Positions 17,701 to 25,279 are shown, counted from the stretch's first letter. The stretch is 64,000 nucleotides of DNA from Saturnia japonica (GCA_033032175.1 JAVKPJ010000037.1:4636-68635), one strand, 5' to 3'. Notes: generated by a model not told the origin, from the letters alone. Made by a program: numbers and translations.

Positions 17701-18241
17701 GGAGATTGACAGGGTCAGGCGAGAGGCCCGGGAAAATGTTTTCGGGAGGTGGGAGGAGGACCTGGCGGACGCGCGTTATGGGCGTTATACCATAGACGCC
17801 GTCCGCCCGGTCCTCCGAGAGTGGTGTTCCAGGGAGCGTGGCTCCCTGAGCTTTAGACTTGTGCAGGTACTATCCGGACATGGTTGCTTCGGATGGTACC
17901 TGCACAAGATTGCCAGGAGGGAGCCGAACACTACGTGCCACGAGTGCGGGGCTGCAGAGGACACGGCGCAGCACACTTTGTCTGAGTGTGCTGCGTGGGT
18001 GGGGCAGCGCCGCACTCTGGCCGTAGATGTGGGAGGAGACCTCTCGCTGCCGAGTGTGGTGAGAGCCATGCTCGGCAGCGAGAATGCATGGAAGGCGATG
18101 GCCTCCTTCTGCGAGGAAGTCATCTCGCAGAAGGAGGCTGCGGAGAGGGCACGCGAGGGGGATCCCCTGAGCGGCCCTCTCCGACAAAGAAGAACGGGTG
18201 GCAGGAGGAGGCGGTTCATTCGCCAACTCCCGCCACCCTAG
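14747..18241 (+). CDS. In-frame Gag-RT fusion ORF of element B
   Basis: This single open frame of about 1164 codons (ATG 14747; another ATG lies one codon upstream) joins two proteins that are normally separate. Residues 1 to about 312 are the ORF1 N-terminus: the LPQEGT segment, the LKVAKNSGNLKGT core and a coiled coil. At about 15685, just after MERSLRVS, it switches to ORF2 at DHRYIRF, the end of the endonuclease. The rest is the RT (YRPLVLLDD, SIDIANAFN, GVPQGSVLGP, CYADD near 775) and the C-terminal finger CGAAEDTAQHTLSEC. The Gag zinc knuckles and nearly all endonuclease residues are lost. The roughly 3.5-kb frame has no stop or shift. It is probably an internal deletion that happened to stay in frame; whether it is translated is unknown. 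Confidence 0.85.
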   Translation: MDSAKLKNTLPQEGTRKGQSLPEHSSGCPTVSGGGKILRDSDKNTTTLARTRKTDSGDNTTTLEQANLDSAQPTVRLERDLSLDKFAVHHWAETCESSLSVTISEKRKRSHDGKGGAIGVAPGKVSTAMRGKARDPGTSAGKTRAESVGGEVCRSICPVVESACTDEVVAVADVRVLDGIELLDPDSLRALAKEQTDEILKVAKNSGNLKGTYVKHLKEAAWILQEVTATALARTVAEETLLLRRETGRLRREIDDLKAELSSLRSRVEVPPVPPSSQVVPDSAQGPEFLVQLLVDAMGVHMERMERSLRVSMDHRYIRFAVSTFSGEPARRAPGGANFPRWVVSRLNRQLAEEAAIVQSWRAPAHDDVEIDASACRFRKALTAVCDASMPRSKNRPQGRRAVYWWTPEIADLRVACSAARRQLQRCRRRQTLIEGEEARLLGHYREARKSLQVAISRAKDEKWEELLRTLDRDPWGRPYRVARKKFRGQAPPLTESLDSEVLGRVVATLLPDPPELLPPPMLDGSVAAELLPPPPVTEEEMGSVVERLRNKRRAPGPDGVPGQVLSVALNHMGVELRELFNRCLSVGRFPKLWKMGRLCLLGKKGRPPDCPSSYRPLVLLDDTGKMLERILASRVVRHMAEVGPVLSDRQFGFRRGRSTLDALSTLKEWSAEATEGGGRLLAVSIDIANAFNSLPHGVIREALRFFGVPSYLRRLLGDYLQGREVAFVDGRGAVVRRRTGCGVPQGSVLGPLLWNMGYDWVLRVALPSGIRVLCYADDTLVVARGGSFGEVARLATEGAALVVGRIKALGLRVAAEKTEAMLFHGPRCGPPPGAHIYVEGVRVRVGAQMKYLGLILDGRWRFESHFKGLEPRIVGAAAALGRLLPNSGGPGASCRRLFAGVVRSMAVYGAPIWSDALSATNRRILRATQRVVALRVIRGYRSVSAGAALVLAGSPLWELEAEVLAAVYKFTAARRGLGEPPAPTEIDRVRREARENVFGRWEEDLADARYGRYTIDAVRPVLREWCSRERGSLSFRLVQVLSGHGCFGWYLHKIARREPNTTCHECGAAEDTAQHTLSECAAWVGQRRTLAVDVGGDLSLPSVVRAMLGSENAWKAMASFCEEVISQKEAAERAREGDPLSGPLRQRRTGGRRRRFIRQLPPP
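14777..14850 (+). other. Structured RNA element in ORF1 start (B)
   Basis: An outer stem CCCCAG/CTGGGG encloses two arms. Arm 1 is GAGGG/CCCTC capped by CCC-GAAA-GGG, a GNRA-type loop. Arm 2 is CCGAGC/GCTCGG. It lies inside codons of ORF1 and recurs in C, D, F and twice in I. Confidence 0.65.
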
Positions 18242-18521
18242 CCGAGCCAGAGGAGACGGGTCGGGGGGCCCGTCTTCTCATTGCACAGGCTCGGCGGACG
18301 GAGGAGACGGCTAGGGTGTACTGAGCCGTCTCCTATTTAGGCCGGGGCCCGGTTCAGCCGGGCCGGCCGCCGGGGCGGCGCGGCAGAATGCCAGCGCAGT
18401 GCCCGCGTCGCCCCAGTATGGCGGCGGATGGTACACCGTGGAGTTTTAGTGAGTAGGAGTCTCACATAACCACTCGTCCCCCCGGGCGGGTGTGTACCCA
18501 TGATGGGTTTCTCCACGTTAA

Positions 18522-18522
<1 letters not shown>
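18242..18522 (+). other. Beta-type 3' UTR (B) with terminal RNA structure
   Basis: The terminal structure (18436-18518) has GTGGAG/CTCCAC, GTGAG/CTCAC and a CACTCG..GGGTGTG arm, the beta version of the fold seen in A. No gene was seen. Confidence 0.7.
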
Positions 18523-18599
<77 letters not shown>

Positions 18600-18601
<2 letters not shown>

Positions 18602-18613
18602 TTAGGTTAGGTT
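18600..18613 (+). repeat. Telomeric remnant between B and C
   Basis: GGTTAGGTTAGGTT lies between the poly(A) of B and the GGGG start of C. Confidence 0.9.
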
Positions 18614-18690
18614 GGGGTGCGTGTCAGGAACCTCCTCGTGGTGCACCCCGGGCAACGTCGACCAGTCTGGTCGGCGGCTGATACCTGACA
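18614..18690 (+). ncRNA. HDV-like self-cleaving ribozyme candidate (C)
   Basis: The fold is as in B: P1 GGGGTGC/GCACCCC, P2 TGTCAGG/CCTGACA, P4 CGACCA/TGGTCG, J4/2 GGCTGATA. It starts directly after TTAGGTT. Confidence 0.8.
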
Positions 18691-18926
18691 AACTCCTCCC
18701 GGTATCCCTCTGGTTATCAGAGGGGACTGTGGAGGGGTATTGGCTGGAGGGCCATTAAAAGCTCCTGGGTGTGGCATGTGCGCGGCGCACCCAGTACCGG
18801 GCTGGGGCCGATGAGGGCTCAATCTGAGCCCCAAGGGCCCAGTTCCGGACAGCGGCTGGCGGGATCGGTAGCTTTTATACCGGTCCCGGCAGGCGTACCG
18901 CAAACTGACGGTAGAAGGAGATAAGG

Positions 18927-21038
18927 ATGGAGGCAAAACCAAAGAAGTTATTACCCCAGGAGGGTACCAGCTCCTCGGGAGCTGGAGAATCCCTCTCCGA
19001 GCCTGGCTCGGGCTGCCCCGCGTTCTCTGGGGGGGGCAAAGTTTTGCATAGTAAGAAAACGACGACCTTAGCAAGTAACCGGACTGCTGATTCTCATGAC
19101 GATACGACCTTGGCTTCGCCCACACGGAACTTTGAAACGCCTTTTATAAGGCTTGACAGGAATTTGAGGCTTGATGCATTTGCGATTAAGCACTGGGGAG
19201 AAAGCTCCGGAATGGAGACTGTGGCTTTTGACTCCAGAAAGCGGCGGCTTAAAGTTAGTAAAACGGGTTTGCTTGAAGTGGAAACACCTCCAAGCAAAGT
19301 TTCGACTGCTGGGAGGGGTAAGACTCGAGGCCCTGGCTGCTCTGTGGGGTTGGTGCATGGGGCAGTAACTGATGCGGCGCCACAGGTGTGCCCTCTTCCT
19401 GGGTCGACGAGCTCTCTTGAGGATGGTGAACCTGTGGATGAGGCTGGTGCCATTGCGGATGTGGGAGTGCTTGATGGCATCGAGCTTCTCGACCCAGATA
19501 TGCTTAGAGCACTCGCAAAGGAGAAGGTAGATGATATCCTTGGGGTTGCCAAGAAGTCTGGCAACCTCAAGGGTACGTTTGTCAAAAAACTTAAGGAGGC
19601 GGCATGGACGCTCCGGGAAGTTACTGCCACTGCTCTCACGCGTACGGTGGTGGAGGAGACCCTCGTTCTGCGGCGCGAGACGGGGAGGTTACGTCGGGAG
19701 ATCGAGAGTCTCAAGGCGGAGCTCTCCTCGTTACGTAGTCGGGTCGAGGTTGCTCCTGTGCTGCCGTCGTCACAAGGGCTGCCGGATCTAGGGCAGAGTC
19801 AAGATCCTTTGCCGAAGGCGTTGGTGGAAGCGCTGGGGGTCCACATGGCGGGGATGGAGCGGTCTCTCCGGGTCACGATGGGGGAGGTCGTGACCGCCCA
19901 AATTGAGGCCCTGGAGGACCGCCTCCTTCCCGCCAAAGTGGTTCGCCCCCCTCTGGCCGCCGAGAAAAAGAAGAGGAATGGTCCCACATTATCCAAGCCT
20001 ACTAGGCGTAAGGCTGTGGAACGAAAGAGCGTAGAGCCTCTGGGAATAGAGTTGGGCTCATTTCCGGCCCTGAATCCTGTTCCCATCCCGGCTCCAAATC
20101 CCGACCCTATAGTGGGCCCTGAACAAGAGGATGGGTGGACTACCGTGGCCCGTCGCCGTAAACGCCAGGCCAGGGAAGCCCGGAAAGATCCAGCTGTTAC
20201 TCAGTCGGCTGCTGAAACTGTAGCTCGTGCATCTAGCACAAAATTGCCGGCTACCAGAGGCAAGAAGAAGCTCCCCTCGTCACCGCGCTCTGCTGCAGTG
20301 CTTATTACGCTGCAGCCTGGGGCGCTGGCGGGGGGAGTCAGCTACAAGGCGGCTCTGTTAAAGGCACAGCAACATGCCGTGATGTCGGATTTGGAGCTTG
20401 ACAACATCTCGCTTCGGCTCTCAGCAACGGGGGCTAGAATTGTCGAGATCTCAGGTGCCCGTGGAGACGAACAGGCTGACCGGCTTGCCGAAAAACTTCG
20501 GGTGGCGATGGCCGACGTGGCCACTATAGCCAGGCCGGTCAAAAAGGCCGATATCCGCATCGTGGGCCTAGACGAAACGGTGTCGGTGGAGCAGGTTGTG
20601 CTTGCTGCGGCAACGAAGGGAGGCTGCGAGGCAGCACTCATTCGGGCGGGGGAAATTCGACCTTATGGCAGGGGCAGTGGAGCGGTACATTTATCGCTCC
20701 CAGCTGCCGCTGCTAAGGCCTTAATTGAGGCGAAACGGCTTCGGGTTGGGTGGAGTTCGGCGCGAGTACGCCTCCTGGAGGACGGGCCCATGCGGTGTTT
20801 CCGCTGTATGGAGGTGGGCCACACGCGCCCACTCTGCCCATCAACGGCTGTGGATAGAGGAACCTTGTGCTTCCGCTGCGGAGAGCCTGGCCACAAGGCG
20901 CAACAGTGTACAGCTGAAAAGCTGCATTGCGCCTTGTGTGCCGACGCCGGCAGGCCGTCGGGGCATTATATGGGGGGAGCGGCCTGCAGGCCGCCAGAAC
21001 CAGCGAAGAGAGCTGCACCGGCACCGAGACCTCCGTAG
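18927..21038 (+). CDS. ORF1 (Gag-like) of Gag-only element C
   Basis: This intact 703-codon ORF starts at an ATG about 310 nt after the ribozyme start. It has an N-terminal LPQEGT/SGCPAFSGGG segment overlapping the RNA element, the core VAKKSGNLKGTFVKKL at about residue 205, a coiled coil at about 230-275, and a basic central region. The C-terminal knuckles are CFRCMEVGHTRPLC (about 622), CFRCGEPGHKAQQC (about 647) and HCALC. It would bind RNA and could carry the element to telomeres. With no ORF2 downstream it is non-autonomous and would need RT supplied in trans. The intact frame, although clearly diverged from D, suggests the Gag is functionally maintained. Confidence 0.88.
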   Translation: MEAKPKKLLPQEGTSSSGAGESLSEPGSGCPAFSGGGKVLHSKKTTTLASNRTADSHDDTTLASPTRNFETPFIRLDRNLRLDAFAIKHWGESSGMETVAFDSRKRRLKVSKTGLLEVETPPSKVSTAGRGKTRGPGCSVGLVHGAVTDAAPQVCPLPGSTSSLEDGEPVDEAGAIADVGVLDGIELLDPDMLRALAKEKVDDILGVAKKSGNLKGTFVKKLKEAAWTLREVTATALTRTVVEETLVLRRETGRLRREIESLKAELSSLRSRVEVAPVLPSSQGLPDLGQSQDPLPKALVEALGVHMAGMERSLRVTMGEVVTAQIEALEDRLLPAKVVRPPLAAEKKKRNGPTLSKPTRRKAVERKSVEPLGIELGSFPALNPVPIPAPNPDPIVGPEQEDGWTTVARRRKRQAREARKDPAVTQSAAETVARASSTKLPATRGKKKLPSSPRSAAVLITLQPGALAGGVSYKAALLKAQQHAVMSDLELDNISLRLSATGARIVEISGARGDEQADRLAEKLRVAMADVATIARPVKKADIRIVGLDETVSVEQVVLAAATKGGCEAALIRAGEIRPYGRGSGAVHLSLPAAAAKALIEAKRLRVGWSSARVRLLEDGPMRCFRCMEVGHTRPLCPSTAVDRGTLCFRCGEPGHKAQQCTAEKLHCALCADAGRPSGHYMGGAACRPPEPAKRAAPAPRPP
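18954..19036 (+). other. Structured RNA element in ORF1 start (C)
   Basis: The outer stem CCCCAG/CTGGGG and GAGGG/CCCTC are kept. Arm 1 is longer here, CCAGCTCC-TCG-GGAGCTGG, an inserted but perfectly paired extension. Arm 2 is CCGAGC/GCTCGG. Confidence 0.65.
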
Positions 21039-21376
21039 GGGGGTTGCGTAGACGTTGGGTGGCAGGAGGGGGCGGTTTACTCGCCTCCTTCCTCCGCCCT
21101 TGCTGGACCAAGGGGAGACGGGTCGGGGGGCCCGTCTTCCCATTGCACTGGTTCAGCCGTCTGGGAGACAGTTGGGGTTGTACCAGACTGTCTCTCTTTA
21201 GCGCCTGGGCCCGACTGGGGCCGGCCGCCGGGGCGTCGCGGCAGATTGCAACCGCAGTGCCCGCACGTCCCACTATGGCGGCCGATGGTACACCGTGGAG
21301 TTTTAGTGAGTAGGAGTCTCACATAACCACTCGTCCCCCCGGGCGGGTGTGTACCCATGAAGGGTTTCTCCACGTT
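21039..21376 (+). other. Post-ORF1 junction and beta 3' UTR (C)
   Basis: GCGTAGACGTTGGG, then a trace of the ORF2 3' end, then the beta 3' UTR with GTGGAG, GTGAG/CTCAC and CTCCAC. The GCGTAGACG junction phrase is shared with D, E and G. Confidence 0.7.
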
Positions 21377-21394
21377 AAAAAAAAAAAAAAAAAA

Positions 21395-21414
21395 GGTTAG
21401 GTTCCCCCCTTGTT
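21395..21414 (+). repeat. Telomeric remnant plus C6 filler between C and D
   Basis: GGTTAGGTT is followed by CCCCCC (21404-21409) and TTGTT before the GGGG ribozyme start of D. The C-run is neither telomeric nor part of the element. Confidence 0.8.
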
Positions 21415-21491
21415 GGGGTGCGATGTCAGAAACCTCCTCGTGGTGCACCCCGGGCAACGTCGACCACTTTGGTCGGCGGCTAATATCTGAC
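21415..21491 (+). ncRNA. HDV-like self-cleaving ribozyme candidate (D)
   Basis: P2 here is GTCAGA/TCTGAC where B and C have GTCAGG/CCTGAC, a compensated pair. P1 is GGGGTGC/GCACCCC, P4 CGACCA/TGGTCG with a different loop, and J4/2 GGCTAATA. Confidence 0.8.
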
Positions 21492-21727
21492 GCGCTCCTC
21501 CTGGTATCCCTCTGCTTATCAGAGGGGACTATGGAGGAGTGCTGGCTGGAGGGCCGTTAAAAGCTCCTGGGTGTGGTATGTGCGCGGCGCACCCAGTATC
21601 GGGCTGGGGCCGATGAGGGCTCAGTTTGAGCCCCAAGGGCCCAGTTCCGGACAGCGGCTGGCGGGATCGGTTGTTGTCATACCGATCCCGGCAGGCGTAC
21701 CGCAAACTGACGGGTAGAGCAGTGAAG

Positions 21728-23860
21728 ATGGAAGCAAACCTTAAAAAGAAACTACCCCAGGAGGGTACCCGCAAGGGAGAATCCCTCTCCGAGCAAAGCT
21801 CGGGCTGCCCCACGTTTTCTGGGGGGGGCAAAGATTTGCACAAGACTGGTAAAATCACAACGACTTTGGCAAGAACTGGGATAACCGATACTAGCAATAA
21901 AACGACGACCGTGGAAAAACTAAGACTGGACTCCGAACAACCATCGGTACGGCTTGTGCGGGATGTTTCGCTGGACCGGTTCTCTGTCCGACATTGGGCA
22001 GGGAGCTCTGACAGCTTATCATCAGTGACTGTCGCTGATAGGAAGCGGTCGCATGGCGACAAGTCTGGTGCGGACGGGGTGGCCCCCAGCAAGGTGACGA
22101 CGGCCCAGAGGGGTAAAGCCCGTATCCTGGGCTCCTCTGCTGGGGTGCCACGTGCAGCGGCAGTAGTTGAGGCAGATAGGGCAAAGTGTCCTGCTTCTGA
22201 ACTGGCCTGCACTGAAGAGGCGGTTGCCGTTGCAGATGTTGGAGTGCTCGAAGGTATCGAGCTCCTCGATCCTGATACGTTGAGGGCCCTCGCAAAGGAG
22301 AAAGTAGACACGATCCTTGAGGTTGCCAAGAAATCTGGCAACCTCAAGGGTACATTTGTAAAAAACCTGAAGGAGGCGGCGTGGATCCTCCATGAGGTCA
22401 CTGCCACAGCTCTCACGCGTACGGTGGCGGAGGAGACCCTCCTTCTGCGGCGCGAGACGGGGAGGCTCCGTCGGGAGGTTGAAGAACTCAAGGCGGAGCT
22501 TGCCTCGTTCCGTAATCGGGGGGAGACTCTACCTGCGCCACCGTTGCCACCAGCACCGGCACCTGTGCAGGAATCCCTCGTGCAAGCATTGGTAGAAGCT
22601 ATGGGGATCCATATGGGGACGATGGAGCGGTCCCTCCGCGTCACGATGGGGGAGGTAGTGACCGCCCAAATTGAGGCCCTGGAGGACCGTCTCCTCCCTG
22701 CCCCAGTGGTTCGCCCCCCTCTGGCTGCCGACAAGAAGTTGGGTGGTGCCACTGTCCCTAGACCAGTGGGTACTACAGCTTTGAGCCGCAAACCAATGGT
22801 GCCGGGGGCTGCGGCTCGCACCCCTGCACCACGTGCGGAGGGTAGGTCTTCTGGTAGCCATCCTCAGGAGCCCCTGGGTATGAGTATGGAGTGGGCCGTG
22901 CGCGGCGCTGATGCGCATGTGCCAGCCACAACTGACGCGAACGCTGACGGATGGACTGCTGTGTCCCGTCGCCGCCGAAGAAGAAGGGAGAAGCTCTCCA
23001 CGGTACCGAGGCCTTCTGTGGGAGTAGCTCCCGTACCTGTTGGGAGGGCACCTGGGCATAAGCCTAAGGCAAAGCTCCCCTCGACACCGCGCTCAGCTGC
23101 AGTGCTTATTACACTGCAGCCAGAGGCCTTGGCGAGGGGACTGAGCTATAGCGAAGCTCTCTTAAAGGCTCGGGACCAAGTTGTGTTGGCGGATCTCGGT
23201 ATCGAGAATATATCCACTAGGGCCACAGCTACGGGATCCAGGATTGTGGAGATCCGGGGCTCCCGTGGCCCGGAACAGGCGGACCGGATAGCCGAAATCC
23301 TACAGACGGTGTTGGTGGGCGAGGCTACCATCGCCAGGCCGGTTAAAAGGGCGGACGTTCGCGTTATTGGGTTGGACGACTCAGTGTCGGTGGAAGAGGT
23401 TGTGGCAGCTGTGGCTGCTAAGACCGGCTGTGAGAAACCCCTAATTAGGGCTGGAGCCATACGGGCCTATGGCAGAGGCACAGGTGCAGTGCACCTCTCG
23501 CTCCCCGTCGCGGCTGCGAAGGTGTTGGTTGAGGCAGGTCGCCTCCTTGTCGGGTGGAGTGCGGCTCGTGTGCGCCTCCTGGAAGGTGGGCCCATGCGCT
23601 GTTTCAGGTGCATGGGTGTGGGCCACACTCGCCCACTCTGCCCGTCGACAGTTGACCGCGGGGCCCTGTGCTTCCGATGTGGGCTGCCCGGCCACAAGGC
23701 GCTGCAGTGCGCTGAAAAGCACCACTGCGCCGTATGTGCCGATGCCGGGAGACCGGCTGGGCATCAAATGGGAGGAGCTAGCTGCAGGCCGCCGACCACT
23801 AAGGGCAAGGCGCCGCCGATGCCAAATACCTCAGCAGAGGTTAGCGTAGACGTTGGGTAG
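21728..23860 (+). CDS. ORF1 (Gag-like) of Gag-only element D
   Basis: This intact ORF has about 710 codons. ATG 21728 is chosen because it aligns with the starts of B, C and F; the frame is open further upstream. Features in order are LPQEGTRKGESL, the VAKKSGNLKGTFVKNL core, a Glu/Arg/Leu coiled coil, ALEDRLLPAPVVRPPLAA, a basic linker, and knuckles CFRCMGVGHTRPLC (about 623), CFRCGLPGHKALQC (about 648) and HCAVC. The C-terminus (SAEVSVDVG) differs from that of C and runs into the shared GCGTAGACG junction. No stop or frameshift was seen. Role and dependence on RT in trans are as for C. Confidence 0.88.
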   Translation: MEANLKKKLPQEGTRKGESLSEQSSGCPTFSGGGKDLHKTGKITTTLARTGITDTSNKTTTVEKLRLDSEQPSVRLVRDVSLDRFSVRHWAGSSDSLSSVTVADRKRSHGDKSGADGVAPSKVTTAQRGKARILGSSAGVPRAAAVVEADRAKCPASELACTEEAVAVADVGVLEGIELLDPDTLRALAKEKVDTILEVAKKSGNLKGTFVKNLKEAAWILHEVTATALTRTVAEETLLLRRETGRLRREVEELKAELASFRNRGETLPAPPLPPAPAPVQESLVQALVEAMGIHMGTMERSLRVTMGEVVTAQIEALEDRLLPAPVVRPPLAADKKLGGATVPRPVGTTALSRKPMVPGAAARTPAPRAEGRSSGSHPQEPLGMSMEWAVRGADAHVPATTDANADGWTAVSRRRRRRREKLSTVPRPSVGVAPVPVGRAPGHKPKAKLPSTPRSAAVLITLQPEALARGLSYSEALLKARDQVVLADLGIENISTRATATGSRIVEIRGSRGPEQADRIAEILQTVLVGEATIARPVKRADVRVIGLDDSVSVEEVVAAVAAKTGCEKPLIRAGAIRAYGRGTGAVHLSLPVAAAKVLVEAGRLLVGWSAARVRLLEGGPMRCFRCMGVGHTRPLCPSTVDRGALCFRCGLPGHKALQCAEKHHCAVCADAGRPAGHQMGGASCRPPTTKGKAPPMPNTSAEVSVDVG
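21755..21828 (+). other. Structured RNA element in ORF1 start (D)
   Basis: The outer stem is CCCCAG/CTGGGG. Arm 1 is GAGGG/CCCTC with CCC-GCAA-GGG, another GNRA-type loop. Arm 2 is CCGAGC/GCTCGG. Confidence 0.65.
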
Positions 23861-24169
23861 AAAGGGGGGGCGCTTTTGCCTCCTTCCTCTGCTCTAGCTG
23901 AACCAAGGGGAGATGGGTCGGGGGGCCCGTCTTCCCATTGCACTGGTTCAGCCGTCTGGGAGACAGTTGGGGTTGTACCAGACTGTCTCTCTTTTGCGCC
24001 GGGGCCCGACTGGGGCCAGCCGCCGGGGCGACGCGGCTTGATTGCAACCGCAGTGCCCGCGCGTCCCACTATGGCGGCCGATGGTACACCGTGGAGTTTT
24101 AGTGAGTAGGAGTCTCACATAACCACTCGTCCCCCCGGGCGGGTGTGTACCCATGACGGGTTTCTCCAC

Positions 24170-24171
<2 letters not shown>
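23861..24171 (+). other. Beta 3' UTR (D)
   Basis: Beta 3' UTR with the GTGGAG, GTGAG/CTCAC and CTCCAC terminal structure. No gene was seen. Confidence 0.7.
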
Positions 24172-24233
<62 letters not shown>

Positions 24234-24235
<2 letters not shown>

Positions 24236-24243
24236 TGCCCCCC
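24234..24243 (+). repeat. Junction GGTG plus C6 between D and E
   Basis: The poly(A) of D is followed by GGTG and CCCCCC. Only a partial telomeric unit remains. Confidence 0.7.
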
Positions 24244-24536
24244 TTGTTGGGTGGAGTGCGGCACGCGTCCGGCTCCTTGAGGGAGGACCTCTGAGATGTT
24301 ACAGGTGCCTGGACGTGGGCCACACTCGGCCTGTCTGTCCATCGACAACGGATAGGGGAGCACTATGCTTCAAGTGTGGGCAACCTGGCCACAAGGCACT
24401 ACAGTGCGTTGCTGAAAAGCTGCATTGTGCCCTGTGTGCCGACGCTGGAAGGCCGTCGGGGCATTATATGGGGGGAGCGGCCTGCAGGCCACCAGACCCA
24501 GCAAAGAGAGCTGCATCAGCATCGAGTCCTCTGTAG
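24244..24536 (+). pseudogene. ORF1 C-terminal fragment (E)
   Basis: It encodes only the zinc-knuckle end of the beta Gag: CYRCLDVGHTRPVC, CFKCGQPGHKALQC and HCALC, ending SSPL then TAG. No start codon is expected because of the 5' truncation. The sequence matches the end of ORF1 in G. Confidence 0.85.
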
Positions 24537-24872
24537 GGGGTTGCGTAGACGGTAGGTGGTAGGAGGGGGCGGTTCACTCGCCTCCTTCCTCTGCCCTTGC
24601 TGGACCAAGGGGAGACGGGTCGGGGGGCCCGTCTCTCCATTGCACTGGTTCAGCCGTCTGGGAGACAGTTGGGGTGGTACCAGACTGTCTCTCTTTAGCG
24701 CCGGGGCCCGACTGGGGCCGGCCGCCGGGGCGTCGTGGCAGATTGCAACCGCAGTGCCCGCGCGTCCCACTATGGCGGCCGATGGTACACCGTGGAGTTT
24801 TAGTGAGTAAGAGTCTCACATAACCACTCGTCCCCCGGGCGGGTGTGTACCCATGACGGGTTTCTCCACGTT
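24537..24872 (+). other. Junction and beta 3' UTR (E)
   Basis: The shared GCGTAGACG junction, then the beta 3' UTR with the GTGAGTAAGAGTCTCAC hairpin. No gene was seen. Confidence 0.7.
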
Positions 24873-24898
24873 AAAAAAAAAAAAAAAAAAAAAAAAAA

Positions 24899-24912
24899 GG
24901 TTAGGTTCCCCC
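24899..24912 (+). repeat. Telomeric remnant plus C5 between E and F
   Basis: GGTTAGGTT followed by CCCCC, then the GGGGTCGAGC start of F. Confidence 0.8.
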
Positions 24913-25279
24913 GGGGTCGAGCAGGCGTGATGAGGTACTTGTATCTCTGATCTGCAGGGGGTGGACCCACAGGCGCAATACAGTTCTTTCATTTTGGAGA
25001 GAGCCTTAGCCTGCCACCTCAAGACCGTAGTGCGTGGTGAAGAACCACATCCTTCTCGAGGTGACCCTGTCTCGCTGAACACTACGGATCTAGGCTGGAG
25101 AGCCGATAAATACTCCTGGGTGTGGCGTGTGAGCAGCGCACTCAGTACCGGGTTGGGGCCGATGAGGGCTCAAGTTGAGTTCCAAGGGCCCAATTCCGGA
25201 GAGCGGCTGGCGGGATTGGTTGCCTTCATACCGATCCCGGCTGGCGCACTGCGAACTAGACGGAAAGTAAGTAACGAAG
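24913..25279 (+). ncRNA. 5' UTR of F with divergent HDV-like pseudoknot candidate
   Basis: The first 112 nt show crossed complementarity in the order expected of an HDV-type fold: GGGTC (24914-24918) with GACCC (24964-24968), and GCAGGC (24921-24926) with GCCTGC (25019-25024). An extended P3-like hairpin lies between. The loop and junction bases do not match the B-type ribozyme, so self-cleavage is uncertain. Element I is nearly identical here. The rest of the 5' UTR is homologous to that of B, C and D. Confidence 0.45.

Larger units (their letters stand above)
14436..18599 (+). mobile_element. SART-type element B (beta lineage, internally deleted fusion)
   Basis: It has a full 5' end (ribozyme-like), a 5' UTR, one long fused ORF, a 3' UTR and a 77-nt poly(A) (18523-18599). 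The middle of the element, from the ORF1 midpoint through most of the endonuclease, is deleted. Confidence 0.85.
18614..21394 (+). mobile_element. Gag-only SART-type element C (beta lineage)
   Basis: It is complete from ribozyme to poly(A) (21377-21394) but holds only ORF1. The sequence passes from the ORF1 stop (about 21038) into a remnant of the last ORF2 codons (GTGGCAGGAGG, about 21059) and then the beta 3' UTR. ORF2 is therefore absent while both ends are intact. D, E and G share the structure. Confidence 0.85.
21415..24233 (+). mobile_element. Gag-only SART-type element D (beta lineage)
   Basis: Like C: ribozyme, 5' UTR, RNA element, intact ORF1, no ORF2, beta 3' UTR and a 62-nt poly(A) (24172-24233). 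It is clearly diverged from C, so the Gag-only form is not a single recent event. Confidence 0.85.
24244..24898 (+). mobile_element. 5'-truncated Gag-only element E (beta lineage)
   Basis: It starts inside ORF1 at TTGTTGGGTGGAGTG and ends in poly(A) 24873-24898. It is almost identical to 31938-32593 of element G, so both come from one recent source with different truncation points. Confidence 0.85.

Noticed and set aside
18490..18681. Open frames running through poly(A) tails, giving poly-Lys
   Set aside because: They span element/telomere junctions and encode only the tail and the next ribozyme; fortuitous.
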